From NCBI GenBank assembly GCA_021769725.1, contig JAETSI010000008.1, forward strand, positions 1-64,000: a stretch of DNA of 64,000 bases, written 5' to 3'. The notes below the pieces were generated by a model. That model made no database searches and was not told the DNA's origin. It saw nothing but the letters and a program-made list of their open reading frames with translations. The DNA comes from Oscillospiraceae bacterium (GTDB taxonomy: Bacteria > Bacillota > Clostridia > Oscillospirales > Ruminococcaceae). Of the stretch, positions 25,352-33,867 are shown one piece after another. The first letter of the stretch is position 1; each line of letters starts with the position of its first letter. Both the position numbers and the translations under genes were made by a program.

Positions 25352-26191
25352 ATGCGGATAAAAACTTTGTATATATCAGATCTCGACGGCACACTTCTTG
25401 ATCCGGCAGGAGAGATAACGGAGAAAACGGCAGAAATAATAAATTTTCTTGCCGGCAAGGGTCTTGATTTTACTTTTGCTACTGCCAGAACTATCTATTC
25501 CGCCGGAGTTATAACCGCAGGACTTAATATCAGCACCCCTTGTATTTTGATGAACGGCGTGTGCGTTTATGATCTGAAAAAACGAAAATATGTCAGTGTG
25601 GAATCTGTTTCACAGGAGCTGTCTGAAAAAGTAATATCCTTGTTTGAGGAACATGGCACAGAATGTTTTATGTTCCGTATCTGCGGAGAAAAACTGACCA
25701 CATACTATACCGCGCTGACTGAAAGGGTCATGGCACAATTTGCGGAGGACAGGCAGAAAAATTATGGCAAGCCTTTCATTCAGTGCCGTGATATGCGTGA
25801 TGTCACAGAGGGGGAGGCTGTTTATTTTACAGCGATGAGCGAATATGACAGACTTCTGCCGGTACGGAATGCTGTTAAGGAGACGGAGGGGCTTGACTGC
25901 GCCTTTTATAAGGATACTTATACCGGAAAATGGTATCTGGAAATATTTTCGTCAAAGGCATCAAAGGCAAACGGAATAAAAAAACTCAGAAGTTTGGGCA
26001 GATTTGATGAGATAGTTTGTTTTGGGGATAATCTGAATGATCTTAGTATGTTTGAACAGTCTGATGTGAAGATCGCTGTGGCAAATGCCCGTGATGAGGT
26101 AAAAGCCGCTGCGGATATTATCATAGGTTCTAACGAATGTGACGGAGTGGCAGAATATCTTAAAAATAATTATTATATTAAGAAAGGATAA
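25352..26191 (+). CDS. Cof-type HAD-superfamily phosphatase
   Basis: A cytoplasmic hydrolase of about 279 residues. The nucleophile motif SDLDGTLL is near residue 9; motif II is less clear; the conserved lysine of motif III (SKASKANG) is near 207 and motif IV GDNLNDLSMF near 227. The C2 cap inserted between motifs is of the Cof/YbjI type, so small sugar phosphates or cofactors are likely substrates. I chose the ATG at 25352; the nearby GGAG is very close, so a GTG at 25349 or an upstream GTG at 25301 cannot be excluded. It lies 7 nt before iorA. Confidence 0.85.
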   Translation: MRIKTLYISDLDGTLLDPAGEITEKTAEIINFLAGKGLDFTFATARTIYSAGVITAGLNISTPCILMNGVCVYDLKKRKYVSVESVSQELSEKVISLFEEHGTECFMFRICGEKLTTYYTALTERVMAQFAEDRQKNYGKPFIQCRDMRDVTEGEAVYFTAMSEYDRLLPVRNAVKETEGLDCAFYKDTYTGKWYLEIFSSKASKANGIKKLRSLGRFDEIVCFGDNLNDLSMFEQSDVKIAVANARDEVKAAADIIIGSNECDGVAEYLKNNYYIKKG

Positions 26192-26198
26192 ATTAATT

Positions 26199-27929
26199 AT
26201 GAAAAAACTTATGCTTGGAAACGAAGCTTTTGCAAGAGGTTTATATGAGGCAGGATGCCGGATTGTATCCAGCTATCCCGGAACGCCTTCAACGGAGATC
26301 ACCGAGGAGGCTGCAAAATATGATGAGATGTACGCAGAATGGGCGCCAAATGAAAAAGTGGCAATGGAGACGGCTCTCGGCGCTTCAATTGCCGGAGCAA
26401 GAAGCTTCTGCGGCATGAAGCACGTTGGTCTTAACGTTGCGGCAGATCCACTTTATACTGCGTCCTATACCGGAGTAAACGGCGGTATGGTTATCGCTGT
26501 AGCCGACGATCAGGGAATGCATTCCTCTCAGAATGAGCAGGACAGCCGTCATCACGCCATTGCGTCAAAGGTGCCGATGCTTGAACCCTCTGATTCTGCC
26601 GAATGCAAGGAATTCGTCAAGACAGCGTATGATATTTCCGAGCAGTTCGATACTCCCGTTATTGTGAGAATGTCTACCCGTGTAGCCCATTCACAGAGTA
26701 TAGTTGAGATGGAAGACAGACAGGACGACAGCCTTAAAGAGTACGTAAAATCCCCCCAGAAGTACGTTATGATGCCTGCTTACGCCAAGAGCAAGCACGT
26801 ATTTGTTGAGGAGCGCACGGAAAAGCTTGTTAAGTATGCAGAAACATCTCCTCTGAACAGAACCGAGATATCCGAAACGGCTGAGTTCGGCGTTATCACA
26901 AACGGAGCGGCTTATCAGTTTGCAAAAGAAGCTCTCGGTGACAAGGCTTCTTATCTTAAACTGGGAATGGTAAATCCTATGCCGGTTCAGCTTATCCGTG
27001 ATTTTGCCGCAAAATATGAGAAGGTTTACATAATTGAGGAACTTGACGGCATTATTGAGCAGCACTGCCGCAATATAGGCGTAACAAATATTCAGGGCAA
27101 GGAAATATTTGGATATATCGGAGAAATTCCGCAGTCAGTAATTGCAGAGAAGATTCTGGGCGAAAAAAAGGAATTTAACGCCCTTGAAGAAAATATTCCC
27201 GTGCGTCCGCCTGTTATGTGCGCTGGATGTCCCCACAGAGGTATGTTCTATACGCTGAAAAAGCTTGGCGTGACCGTTTCGGGTGATATCGGATGCTATA
27301 CTCTCGGAGCCTGCGCTCCCCTTGAAGCTCTTGATACTACGATATGTATGGGCGCTTCTATTTCCGGTCTCCACGGATTCAACAAGGCAAGAGGAGCTGA
27401 AAGCGAGCACAGAAGCGTTGCCGTTATCGGCGATTCTACCTTTATGCACAGCGGTATAACGGGTCTTGTTAATATCGCTTACAATGATTCAAATTCTACT
27501 GTTATAATTCTTGACAACTCTATTACGGGAATGACAGGACATCAGCAGAATCCTACCACAGGTAAAAATCTTAAAGGAGATCCTGCCGCAGCCGTTAATC
27601 TTGAAGAGCTCTGCCATGCTGTCGGAATAAAGAGAGTACGTGTAGTCGATCCATATAAGCTGGCAGAGTGCGAAACGGCAGTAAAGGAGGAACTTGCTGC
27701 GGACGAAGCATCAGTTATTATTTCAAGACGTCCATGCGCTCTGCTCAAGTACGTAAAGCACAACGCTCCTCTTAAAGTTAACAGCGATAAGTGCGTTGGC
27801 TGCAAGATGTGCATGAAGCTTGGCTGCCCCGCTATATCCATGAGAGACGGCAAGGCTGTTATAGATCATACTCAGTGCGTCGGCTGCGGTATATGCACGG
27901 AAATGTGTAAGATAGGAGCTATTGGCTGA
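26199..27929 (+). CDS. iorA: Indolepyruvate ferredoxin oxidoreductase, alpha subunit
   Basis: A 576-residue TPP enzyme subunit that oxidatively decarboxylates aryl pyruvates to aryl-acetyl-CoA with reduced ferredoxin, or runs in reverse. N-terminal pyrimidine-binding domain (GNEAFARGLYEAG; YPGTPSTEI), TPP-binding domain with GDSTFMHSG and an Asn-containing NSITGMTGHQ near 445, and two C-terminal 4Fe-4S motifs (CVGCKMCMKLGCP and CVGCGICTEMC). The ATG at 26199 with AGAAAGG before it is the start; an upstream in-frame ATG lies inside the HAD gene. iorB follows but is separated by an unrelated ORF. The neighbours paaK and ACT gene support aromatic acid metabolism. Confidence 0.95.
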   Translation: MKKLMLGNEAFARGLYEAGCRIVSSYPGTPSTEITEEAAKYDEMYAEWAPNEKVAMETALGASIAGARSFCGMKHVGLNVAADPLYTASYTGVNGGMVIAVADDQGMHSSQNEQDSRHHAIASKVPMLEPSDSAECKEFVKTAYDISEQFDTPVIVRMSTRVAHSQSIVEMEDRQDDSLKEYVKSPQKYVMMPAYAKSKHVFVEERTEKLVKYAETSPLNRTEISETAEFGVITNGAAYQFAKEALGDKASYLKLGMVNPMPVQLIRDFAAKYEKVYIIEELDGIIEQHCRNIGVTNIQGKEIFGYIGEIPQSVIAEKILGEKKEFNALEENIPVRPPVMCAGCPHRGMFYTLKKLGVTVSGDIGCYTLGACAPLEALDTTICMGASISGLHGFNKARGAESEHRSVAVIGDSTFMHSGITGLVNIAYNDSNSTVIILDNSITGMTGHQQNPTTGKNLKGDPAAAVNLEELCHAVGIKRVRVVDPYKLAECETAVKEELAADEASVIISRRPCALLKYVKHNAPLKVNSDKCVGCKMCMKLGCPAISMRDGKAVIDHTQCVGCGICTEMCKIGAIG

Positions 27930-27950
27930 AAACGGAAAGGAAAGATCTGC

Positions 27951-28346
27951 ATGAACAATGAAATATACGAGGAATTCACTCACTGGCTCGATGATCTTCT
28001 GGAAAACGCTGATGTCCCCGGAAATGCCTGTGCATGGTGCTTTAATCTCTATGAGGAATCCGTTGAGGACAGTGTATATGCTATACAGCTTATCGCAGCA
28101 GATGAATTTGATGAAAATGATGACGAATGGGCTTGCTCCGAAGTATGGTCGTCGGAGGAAAATATATTCTGCATAGAACTTTCTGACGAACCTGAAAAAG
28201 ACTGGAAGGCTGCACTGAAAATCTTTTCCGGAATGGCAGAAGAATATATTAGAGATGGAAAATATGCGGATATACTTACATCCAAGCCTATAGGCATCGG
28301 ATTTGTAGACGGCGATCTGGAAATTTTAAATAATAACGAAAGGTGA
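27951..28346 (+). CDS. Acidic 131-residue protein between iorA and iorB
   Basis: A small, strongly acidic protein rich in Asp, Glu and Trp, with no signal peptide or membrane segment. It starts 21 nt after iorA with GGAAAGG and ends 7 nt before iorB, so it is co-transcribed. Composition and size are like small immunity or adaptor proteins, but I recognise no family. Its place between the two subunit genes, which are normally adjacent, is unusual. It could be an insertion or an accessory factor of the enzyme. Confidence 0.7.
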   Translation: MNNEIYEEFTHWLDDLLENADVPGNACAWCFNLYEESVEDSVYAIQLIAADEFDENDDEWACSEVWSSEENIFCIELSDEPEKDWKAALKIFSGMAEEYIRDGKYADILTSKPIGIGFVDGDLEILNNNER

Positions 28347-28353
28347 TTTGAAT

Positions 28354-28926
28354 ATGGAAACTAAATCAATAATGATAGTAGGCGTAGGCGGTCAGGGCTC
28401 GCTGCTTGCCTCACGTCTTTTAGGAAACGTCCTGCTTGCTCAGGGATATGATGTAAAGGTAAGCGAGGTTCACGGAATGTCTCAGAGAGGCGGTTCTGTT
28501 GTCACTTATGTAAGATACGGCGATAAGGTGTATTCTCCCGTTATCGAAAAGGGAGAGGCAGACGCCGTTATCTCCTTTGAACTTCTCGAGGCTGCAAGAT
28601 GTCTTCCGTATCTTAAAAAGGGCGGACATCTCATTACTTCAACTCAGCAGATAGATCCCATGCCCGTTATTACCGGAGCAGCTGCATATCCGGAAGATCT
28701 TGCAGAAAAGCTTGCGGCGGCAGGAGCTGACCTTGTTGCAGTTGACGCTCTTACTCTTGCAGAACAGGCAGGAACATCAAAGGCAGCTAATGTTGTACTT
28801 ATGGGAGTTCTGGCGTCAAAAATGGATTTCCCGGAAGAACTTTGGCAGAACGCTCTTGAGCAGTGCGTTCCTGCAAAATTTCTGGAACTTAACAAGAAGG
28901 CTTTTGAACTGGGAAAGAACGCATAA
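28354..28926 (+). CDS. iorB: Indolepyruvate ferredoxin oxidoreductase, beta subunit
   Basis: A 190-residue subunit with the Pfor/gamma-type fold: GVGGQGSLLASRLLG near residue 12 and the conserved SEVHGMSQRGGSVVTYVR near 42. It pairs with IorA to form the complete enzyme. The ATG at 28354 is preferred over the TTG at 28348, with AAGGTG eight bases before it. Confidence 0.95.
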   Translation: METKSIMIVGVGGQGSLLASRLLGNVLLAQGYDVKVSEVHGMSQRGGSVVTYVRYGDKVYSPVIEKGEADAVISFELLEAARCLPYLKKGGHLITSTQQIDPMPVITGAAAYPEDLAEKLAAAGADLVAVDALTLAEQAGTSKAANVVLMGVLASKMDFPEELWQNALEQCVPAKFLELNKKAFELGKNA

Positions 28927-28968
28927 TAGCGGAATTATAGCATTATAAGGCATGAAAGGGGAGATACA

Positions 28969-30423
28969 ATGAAACGCATATTGTCATTTATTGCTGCTCT
29001 GGTTATGACGGCTGCTGCCTGCTGTTCGTGCGGAGACGTTAATACGGGAACGGACAGCGCAGGGACATCTGAGGCAGAGGAGAACGAAGAAATAATTATT
29101 CCGGAAACAGAGTCGGCTGCAAGAAGGCAGACATATACAAAGGCGATTGAAAATGGAGAGAAACCCGAAGTTTCAGCGGTACACCTTTCGTGTATGTGCG
29201 ACGGCGACATCAGCGAGAAAGTCGAGATCCGTGATATGTATGATCATGTTCTCCACAGCGGAGTTGTGGGACTGGTGGGAGTTCCTATAGAGCTGACATA
29301 TGATGAAAGCGTTTCTGATACGAAGATTTATTTTCTCTACGATGCGGACGAATTGAGAAGTATCCCACCGAAAAATCTTATAATGCTTCACTATAACGAG
29401 GAAGATTGTTTCTATGATACGGTGGAAAATTTTGTTTTAAACGAGGATGAACACACAGTCTCAGCCGACATATCCGAGGGCGGAGTGTATCTCCTTGCAG
29501 ACGCATATCAGTGGTATGACTGCTGGGGAATTGATGTTTCAGAGTATGAGTATGACAGATGTCCGGAAAATTATCCTACCGACTGGGAACGTGAATGTGA
29601 TACGGGGAGCATAATGGAGCTTGCCGATAAGGAATGGGCTATGGAAAATGCTCCGGAATTCAATGTGTCTGATGCGGCGGAACTTGCATCGGTGGTCTGG
29701 TATGTGAACGGTGTCAGTGAGGACGAAGTTGTTTCTGTATATCTTGACAACGACATTGACCTTACCGGATATGATTGGAAACCAATGGGCTGGACGAACG
29801 GCGGAACAAAACATCAATTCAGCGGAATAGTGAACGGTCAGGGACATACCATAAACGGAATGACTATAAACTCCGGCTATGAAGATACAGGCTTTATCGG
29901 CTATGGTCTTGGTGCTGTGGTTCAGGATATCAGCTTTACAAACGCCGATGTATCGGCAACAGGATGTACCGGAATAGCAGGCGGTCAGCTCTATATGTGC
30001 GGCGAGTGGATCAATGTTCACACTCAGGGCAAGGTCAGCGGAGGAGGAGAAGACTATGGAGCAATAGTTGGCAGAGAGACTGATATCGCTTTCAGAGACT
30101 GCACAGCAGACGTTACCGTTGACGGAGAGCCTTTTGAATATCTTTCATATCGTCAGAAGCGTGAAGCTGATGTTGAGATAGTGGAAACCTTTAACCTTAC
30201 AATGAGCGAAGATCACACCGTTACCCGTGACGAGCATGAGGGCTTTTACAATCTCGGATGGATGATAAAGTACAACGATGCTGAGGTACTCCACAGAAAT
30301 GCGGAGAATGAACTTAGCTATCAGTATTTCAGAAATGCTCCCGGCACATATACTATATATCTTGTAGCATATATAAACGGAACTTATATAAGAGTAAGCA
30401 ATGTTATAGAATATACGATTTAA
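28969..30423 (+). CDS. Lipoprotein with a GLUG-like repeat region
   Basis: A 484-residue predicted lipoprotein (signal peptide with Cys at about 22-25). The middle part (about 230-375) has a GLUG-type segment: FSGIVNGQGHTINGMTI, then DTGFIGYGLG and VQDISFTNADV, as found in beta-helical surface proteins. The first and last parts are not recognised. It lies between iorB and paaK in the same orientation without a separate promoter, yet has no evident link to aromatic metabolism. Probably anchored to the outside of the membrane. Confidence 0.75.
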   Translation: MKRILSFIAALVMTAAACCSCGDVNTGTDSAGTSEAEENEEIIIPETESAARRQTYTKAIENGEKPEVSAVHLSCMCDGDISEKVEIRDMYDHVLHSGVVGLVGVPIELTYDESVSDTKIYFLYDADELRSIPPKNLIMLHYNEEDCFYDTVENFVLNEDEHTVSADISEGGVYLLADAYQWYDCWGIDVSEYEYDRCPENYPTDWERECDTGSIMELADKEWAMENAPEFNVSDAAELASVVWYVNGVSEDEVVSVYLDNDIDLTGYDWKPMGWTNGGTKHQFSGIVNGQGHTINGMTINSGYEDTGFIGYGLGAVVQDISFTNADVSATGCTGIAGGQLYMCGEWINVHTQGKVSGGGEDYGAIVGRETDIAFRDCTADVTVDGEPFEYLSYRQKREADVEIVETFNLTMSEDHTVTRDEHEGFYNLGWMIKYNDAEVLHRNAENELSYQYFRNAPGTYTIYLVAYINGTYIRVSNVIEYTI

Positions 30424-30442
30424 TTTTAAGGAGGAAATACCA

Positions 30443-31750
30443 ATGGAAAGATATTGGAATGAAGAAATTGAGTGTATGTCACGAGAGGATATGAAAAAGA
30501 TTCAGGACGAACGTCTTGTGGCTCAGGTAAAGCACGTTTATGAAAACGTAAAGTATTATCGTGATCTCATGGACGAAAAGGGCGTCAAGCCGGAAGATAT
30601 CAAGTCTACCGACGATCTTCACAAGCTGCCTTTCCTTTCTAAGGTAGATCTGCGTAATGCATATCCGTATGGACTTCTTGCAAAACCGCTCAGCGACTGT
30701 GTCAGAATCCAGTCTACCAGCGGAACTACCGGAAAACGTGTTGTTGCATTTTACACACAGCATGATATTGACCTCTGGGAGGATTGCTGTGCACGTGCTA
30801 TTACTGCCGCCGGAGGAACAAACGAGGATGTATGTCAGGTATGTTACGGTTACGGTCTTTTCACAGGAGGCCCCGGACTTAACGGCGGTTCTCATAAGGT
30901 CGGCTGTCTTACACTGCCTATGTCAAGCGGAAACACAGAGCGTCAGATCACTTTTATGCGGGATCTGGGAGCTACAATTCTTTGCTGTACGCCGTCATAT
31001 GCCGCATATATCGGAGAAACTCTTCACGATATGGGATATACGACAGACGATATCAAGCTGAAAGCAGGAATTTTTGGAGCAGAGCCGTGGACAGAGGAAA
31101 TGCGCCGTTCTATCGAGAAATCTCTCGGCATAAAGGCATATGATATTTATGGTCTTACCGAGACAAGCGGTCCCGGCGTATCTTTTGAGTGCTCCGAGCA
31201 GACGGGTATGCATATAAATGAAGATCACTTCATTCCTGAGATAATCAATCCCGAAACAGGAGAGGTTCTTCCCGAGGGAGAAGTTGGTGAACTTGTATTC
31301 ACAAGCATCACCAAAGAGGCTTTCCCGCTGCTCAGATACAGAACAAGAGATCTCTGCGTTCTCAGCAGAAAGAAATGTTCCTGCGGACGTACTCTTATCA
31401 AGATGAGCAAGCCAATGGGAAGAAGCGACGATATGATGATAATTCGTGGCGTAAATGTGTTCCCGTCACAGATCGAGACGGTGCTTATTGAGCAGGGATA
31501 TTCTCCCAATTATCTCATCGAGGTAGATCGTGTGAATAATTCCGACACGCTGGATATAAGTGTTGAGATGAATCTCGATCAGCTTTCAGACAAGGTAAAG
31601 GATATGCAGCAGCAGGAGAGAGCTCTTGCCGAGGCAATGAAAACTATGCTTGGAATCAATCCGAAAATTCACCTTGTAACGCCTAAGTCAATCACCAGAA
31701 GCGAGGGCAAGGCTGTCCGTGTTATCGACAGGCGTAAGCTTCATGATTGA
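30443..31750 (+). CDS. paaK: Phenylacetate-CoA ligase family enzyme
   Basis: A 435-residue AMP-forming acyl-CoA ligase. The ATP motif STSGTTGKR is near residue 90, YGLTETSGPG near 235, and GRSDDMMIIRGVNVFPSQIE near 325, the typical PaaK C-terminal hinge. It should activate phenylacetate or indoleacetate with CoA. With IorAB this gives acid to aryl-acetyl-CoA to aryl pyruvate by reductive carboxylation, a route by which rumen bacteria make aromatic amino acids from dietary aryl acids; the reverse direction would yield ATP. RBS GGAGG. Confidence 0.93.
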   Translation: MERYWNEEIECMSREDMKKIQDERLVAQVKHVYENVKYYRDLMDEKGVKPEDIKSTDDLHKLPFLSKVDLRNAYPYGLLAKPLSDCVRIQSTSGTTGKRVVAFYTQHDIDLWEDCCARAITAAGGTNEDVCQVCYGYGLFTGGPGLNGGSHKVGCLTLPMSSGNTERQITFMRDLGATILCCTPSYAAYIGETLHDMGYTTDDIKLKAGIFGAEPWTEEMRRSIEKSLGIKAYDIYGLTETSGPGVSFECSEQTGMHINEDHFIPEIINPETGEVLPEGEVGELVFTSITKEAFPLLRYRTRDLCVLSRKKCSCGRTLIKMSKPMGRSDDMMIIRGVNVFPSQIETVLIEQGYSPNYLIEVDRVNNSDTLDISVEMNLDQLSDKVKDMQQQERALAEAMKTMLGINPKIHLVTPKSITRSEGKAVRVIDRRKLHD

Positions 31751-31766
31751 TAGGAGACAGGTTTAT

Positions 31767-32798
31767 ATGAAAAAAATTATATCAGCAGCTCTTGCAGGAG
31801 CGTTATGCGCAGGAGCGTTTGCTTCCTGCGGAGATAAAGAAAAGGAAAAAGGCAGTAAAAACGGCGCATTATCGACAAAGGGGAAGAGCGAGTATACGGC
31901 GATAATTCCGCTTGACGGCAACAGTCAACCAATTAAAGAAAGCATTGACGATGGAATCAAGTACAGCATTGATAATGCAAAGGAGTTTCAGAAAGAAACA
32001 AATGCGGAATATAGTCCGTACGTGATAAAGTTCTCCGGAGATAAGTTCGTAATGCCGAATCGGATGATTAAGGATTGGACATATTATGACGGGACTTTTT
32101 CAATAAAGAACGGAACGATAAAGTTTTCTTATGAGAATTATATAGCTCCCGGCAATGATTATAAAGTTAATATCAATGATAAAGCAGAAAAAGTGTCAAT
32201 TGCTGCGGCAATTGACCAAATGGAGAAGTTGAACAAAACAGGTTCGTATTGTAAATATGCAGCTCCGACTATGAATGCGTACGATAAATGGAATGATTTT
32301 ACCATACTTCCGTTTATTCGTTACACACAGGGAACAAAAATGGATATTGACCGTCCCAATACGCTTAAAACCGTAGATAAATTTCTTTGCACGGACACAT
32401 ACGGCGTCGAGTTAGACGGCAAGTATAAAAAAGGCAAAAGTTTTATCTTGAAACATGATTTAGAAGATACACTTGCAAAAGATGAGCAGTCATGTGTAAC
32501 ACGTGATGATGAACTGCCGGAACGATTGCTGGAAAGAGCAGAAATGAACTATCATTGTGACGACATTGAGTCAACGATAAAATTCTCCGACGGTAAGTGG
32601 GAATGGTACAATGACGAGGATGCTCTTCTGAACAACGGTAAATATGAAGAAAGCAAGAATTATCCCGGACTTATTAAAATGTATGTTGACGAAGAGTCAG
32701 AAAAATGTCCGGATTACGCAAAAAATACATATCCTCTCTGGTTTTATATAACAGACGACGGAGAGATCTATTATCCTGCATTCGTTAAAGTTGAATAA
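31767..32798 (+). CDS. Lipoprotein of unknown function
   Basis: A predicted lipoprotein of 343 residues. I start at the ATG at 31767 (MKKIISAALAG), which gives a signal peptide with lipobox FASC at 18-21 and has AGGAGACAG before it; upstream in-frame starts lie inside paaK. The mature part is Lys- and Asp-rich with no recognised domain. It sits between paaK and the ACT gene. A similar lysine-rich mature chain is common in Ruminococcus orphan lipoproteins. Confidence 0.75.
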   Translation: MKKIISAALAGALCAGAFASCGDKEKEKGSKNGALSTKGKSEYTAIIPLDGNSQPIKESIDDGIKYSIDNAKEFQKETNAEYSPYVIKFSGDKFVMPNRMIKDWTYYDGTFSIKNGTIKFSYENYIAPGNDYKVNINDKAEKVSIAAAIDQMEKLNKTGSYCKYAAPTMNAYDKWNDFTILPFIRYTQGTKMDIDRPNTLKTVDKFLCTDTYGVELDGKYKKGKSFILKHDLEDTLAKDEQSCVTRDDELPERLLERAEMNYHCDDIESTIKFSDGKWEWYNDEDALLNNGKYEESKNYPGLIKMYVDEESEKCPDYAKNTYPLWFYITDDGEIYYPAFVKVE

Positions 32799-32821
32799 AT
32801 AATTTAAAGGAGGAATATTTT

Positions 32822-33256
32822 ATGGCAAACGTAAGACAAATCTCAGTTTTTGTAGACAACAAACCCAATCGGCTGGCAGGCGTCATGCAGCTTCTGAAAG
32901 AAAGCGGAATCAATCTCAGGGCGCTCAGCCTTGCTGATACAAAGGACTTCGGCATACTTCGCATTATCGTAAACGATACGGACAAGGCGGTCAGAATTCT
33001 CAAAGAAGCCGCATATGCCGTTACCGTTACGGAAATTCTGGCAATTTCCATTCCCGATTCTCCCGGACAGCTCAGCCGTGTTCTTGATATCCTGGGGGCA
33101 GACGGCGTGAATCTGGAGTATCTCTATGCTTTTATCGGCAAGTCGGACAGATCAGTTTCTTTTGTTATAAGAGTTGATGATAATATCCATGCTGCCGACA
33201 CTCTTACAAGAGGGGGAATTATTCAGCTTACCGAAAATGATATTGCTGAAATGTGA
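32822..33256 (+). CDS. Double ACT-domain protein
   Basis: A 144-residue protein with two tandem ACT domains (about 3-66 and 70-138; each begins with a RQISVFVDNKPNRLAGV or ILAISIPDSPGQLSRV strand-helix unit). ACT pairs bind amino acids. In many Clostridia this gene sits directly beside paaK and iorAB, so it probably senses an aromatic amino acid for this pathway. RBS AAAGGAGG. It is the last gene of the cluster. Confidence 0.9.
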   Translation: MANVRQISVFVDNKPNRLAGVMQLLKESGINLRALSLADTKDFGILRIIVNDTDKAVRILKEAAYAVTVTEILAISIPDSPGQLSRVLDILGADGVNLEYLYAFIGKSDRSVSFVIRVDDNIHAADTLTRGGIIQLTENDIAEM

Positions 33257-33303
33257 ATTTTTCACAAATTGTCGCTGCGTATTTAAATTTATTTTGAAAA
33301 CGC

Positions 33304-33333
33304 TTGACAATAATCACCTGAATGTTGTATAAT
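33304..33333 (+). promoter_or_regulatory. Promoter of the zinc-ribbon gene
   Basis: TTGACA at 33304-33309 and TATAAT at 33328-33333, 18-bp spacer. Confidence 0.75.
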
Positions 33334-33376
33334 GATTATATAATATTTATAGATTTTCCGACAGGAGTGATGTACA

Positions 33377-33811
33377 ATGGGTCTTCTCGATAAATTTAAT
33401 GATGCAAGCAGAGGAGTTTCCGAAAAGGCTAAGAATATTTCAGAGGGTAACAACCTCAAGAGAAAGATTCTTTACGAAGAGGAAAGAATCGTTGAGATTT
33501 TTACTGATATTGGTAAGAAGTATTACAAAAATCCTAACGATGATCCGGCACAGCTTAAACTGCTTTGCGATGATATAGATCAGAGACGCAGAAGAATAAA
33601 GAAAATGAGATATGAGCTGAATCAGATCAGAGGTTATAAGATCTGCCCCAAGTGCGATGCAGAGGTTAACGATCGCTTCCAGTTCTGCGGTCGCTGCGGC
33701 GCAAGGCTTCCTGATATCGAAGATGAGGATTTTCTGTCACTTGAAGCTAATGATTACTATACAGAAAGCAGCAATAATTTCTTTAACGCAGATTCAAACA
33801 AGAACTATTAA
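33377..33811 (+). CDS. Coiled-coil protein with C-terminal zinc ribbon
   Basis: A 144-residue soluble protein. Residues 1-90 are mainly helical and charged (KRKILYEEERIVEIF; DIDQRRRRIKKMRYELNQI), and residues 94-112 form a zinc ribbon (CPKCDAEVNDRFQFCGRCG). The tail is acidic. This layout is common in Clostridia but the role is unknown. It is monocistronic, ended by a strong terminator. Confidence 0.8.
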   Translation: MGLLDKFNDASRGVSEKAKNISEGNNLKRKILYEEERIVEIFTDIGKKYYKNPNDDPAQLKLLCDDIDQRRRRIKKMRYELNQIRGYKICPKCDAEVNDRFQFCGRCGARLPDIEDEDFLSLEANDYYTESSNNFFNADSNKNY

Positions 33812-33822
33812 TCAAAACATGA

Positions 33823-33852
33823 AGGCTGTTCTGGAAAAAAACAGAACAGCCT
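33823..33852 (+). terminator. Terminator after the zinc-ribbon gene
   Basis: Perfect 11-bp stem AGGCTGTTCTG / CAGAACAGCCT with an 8-nt loop and then GTTTTTT. Confidence 0.9.
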
Positions 33853-33867
33853 GTTTTTTAGAGAAAT

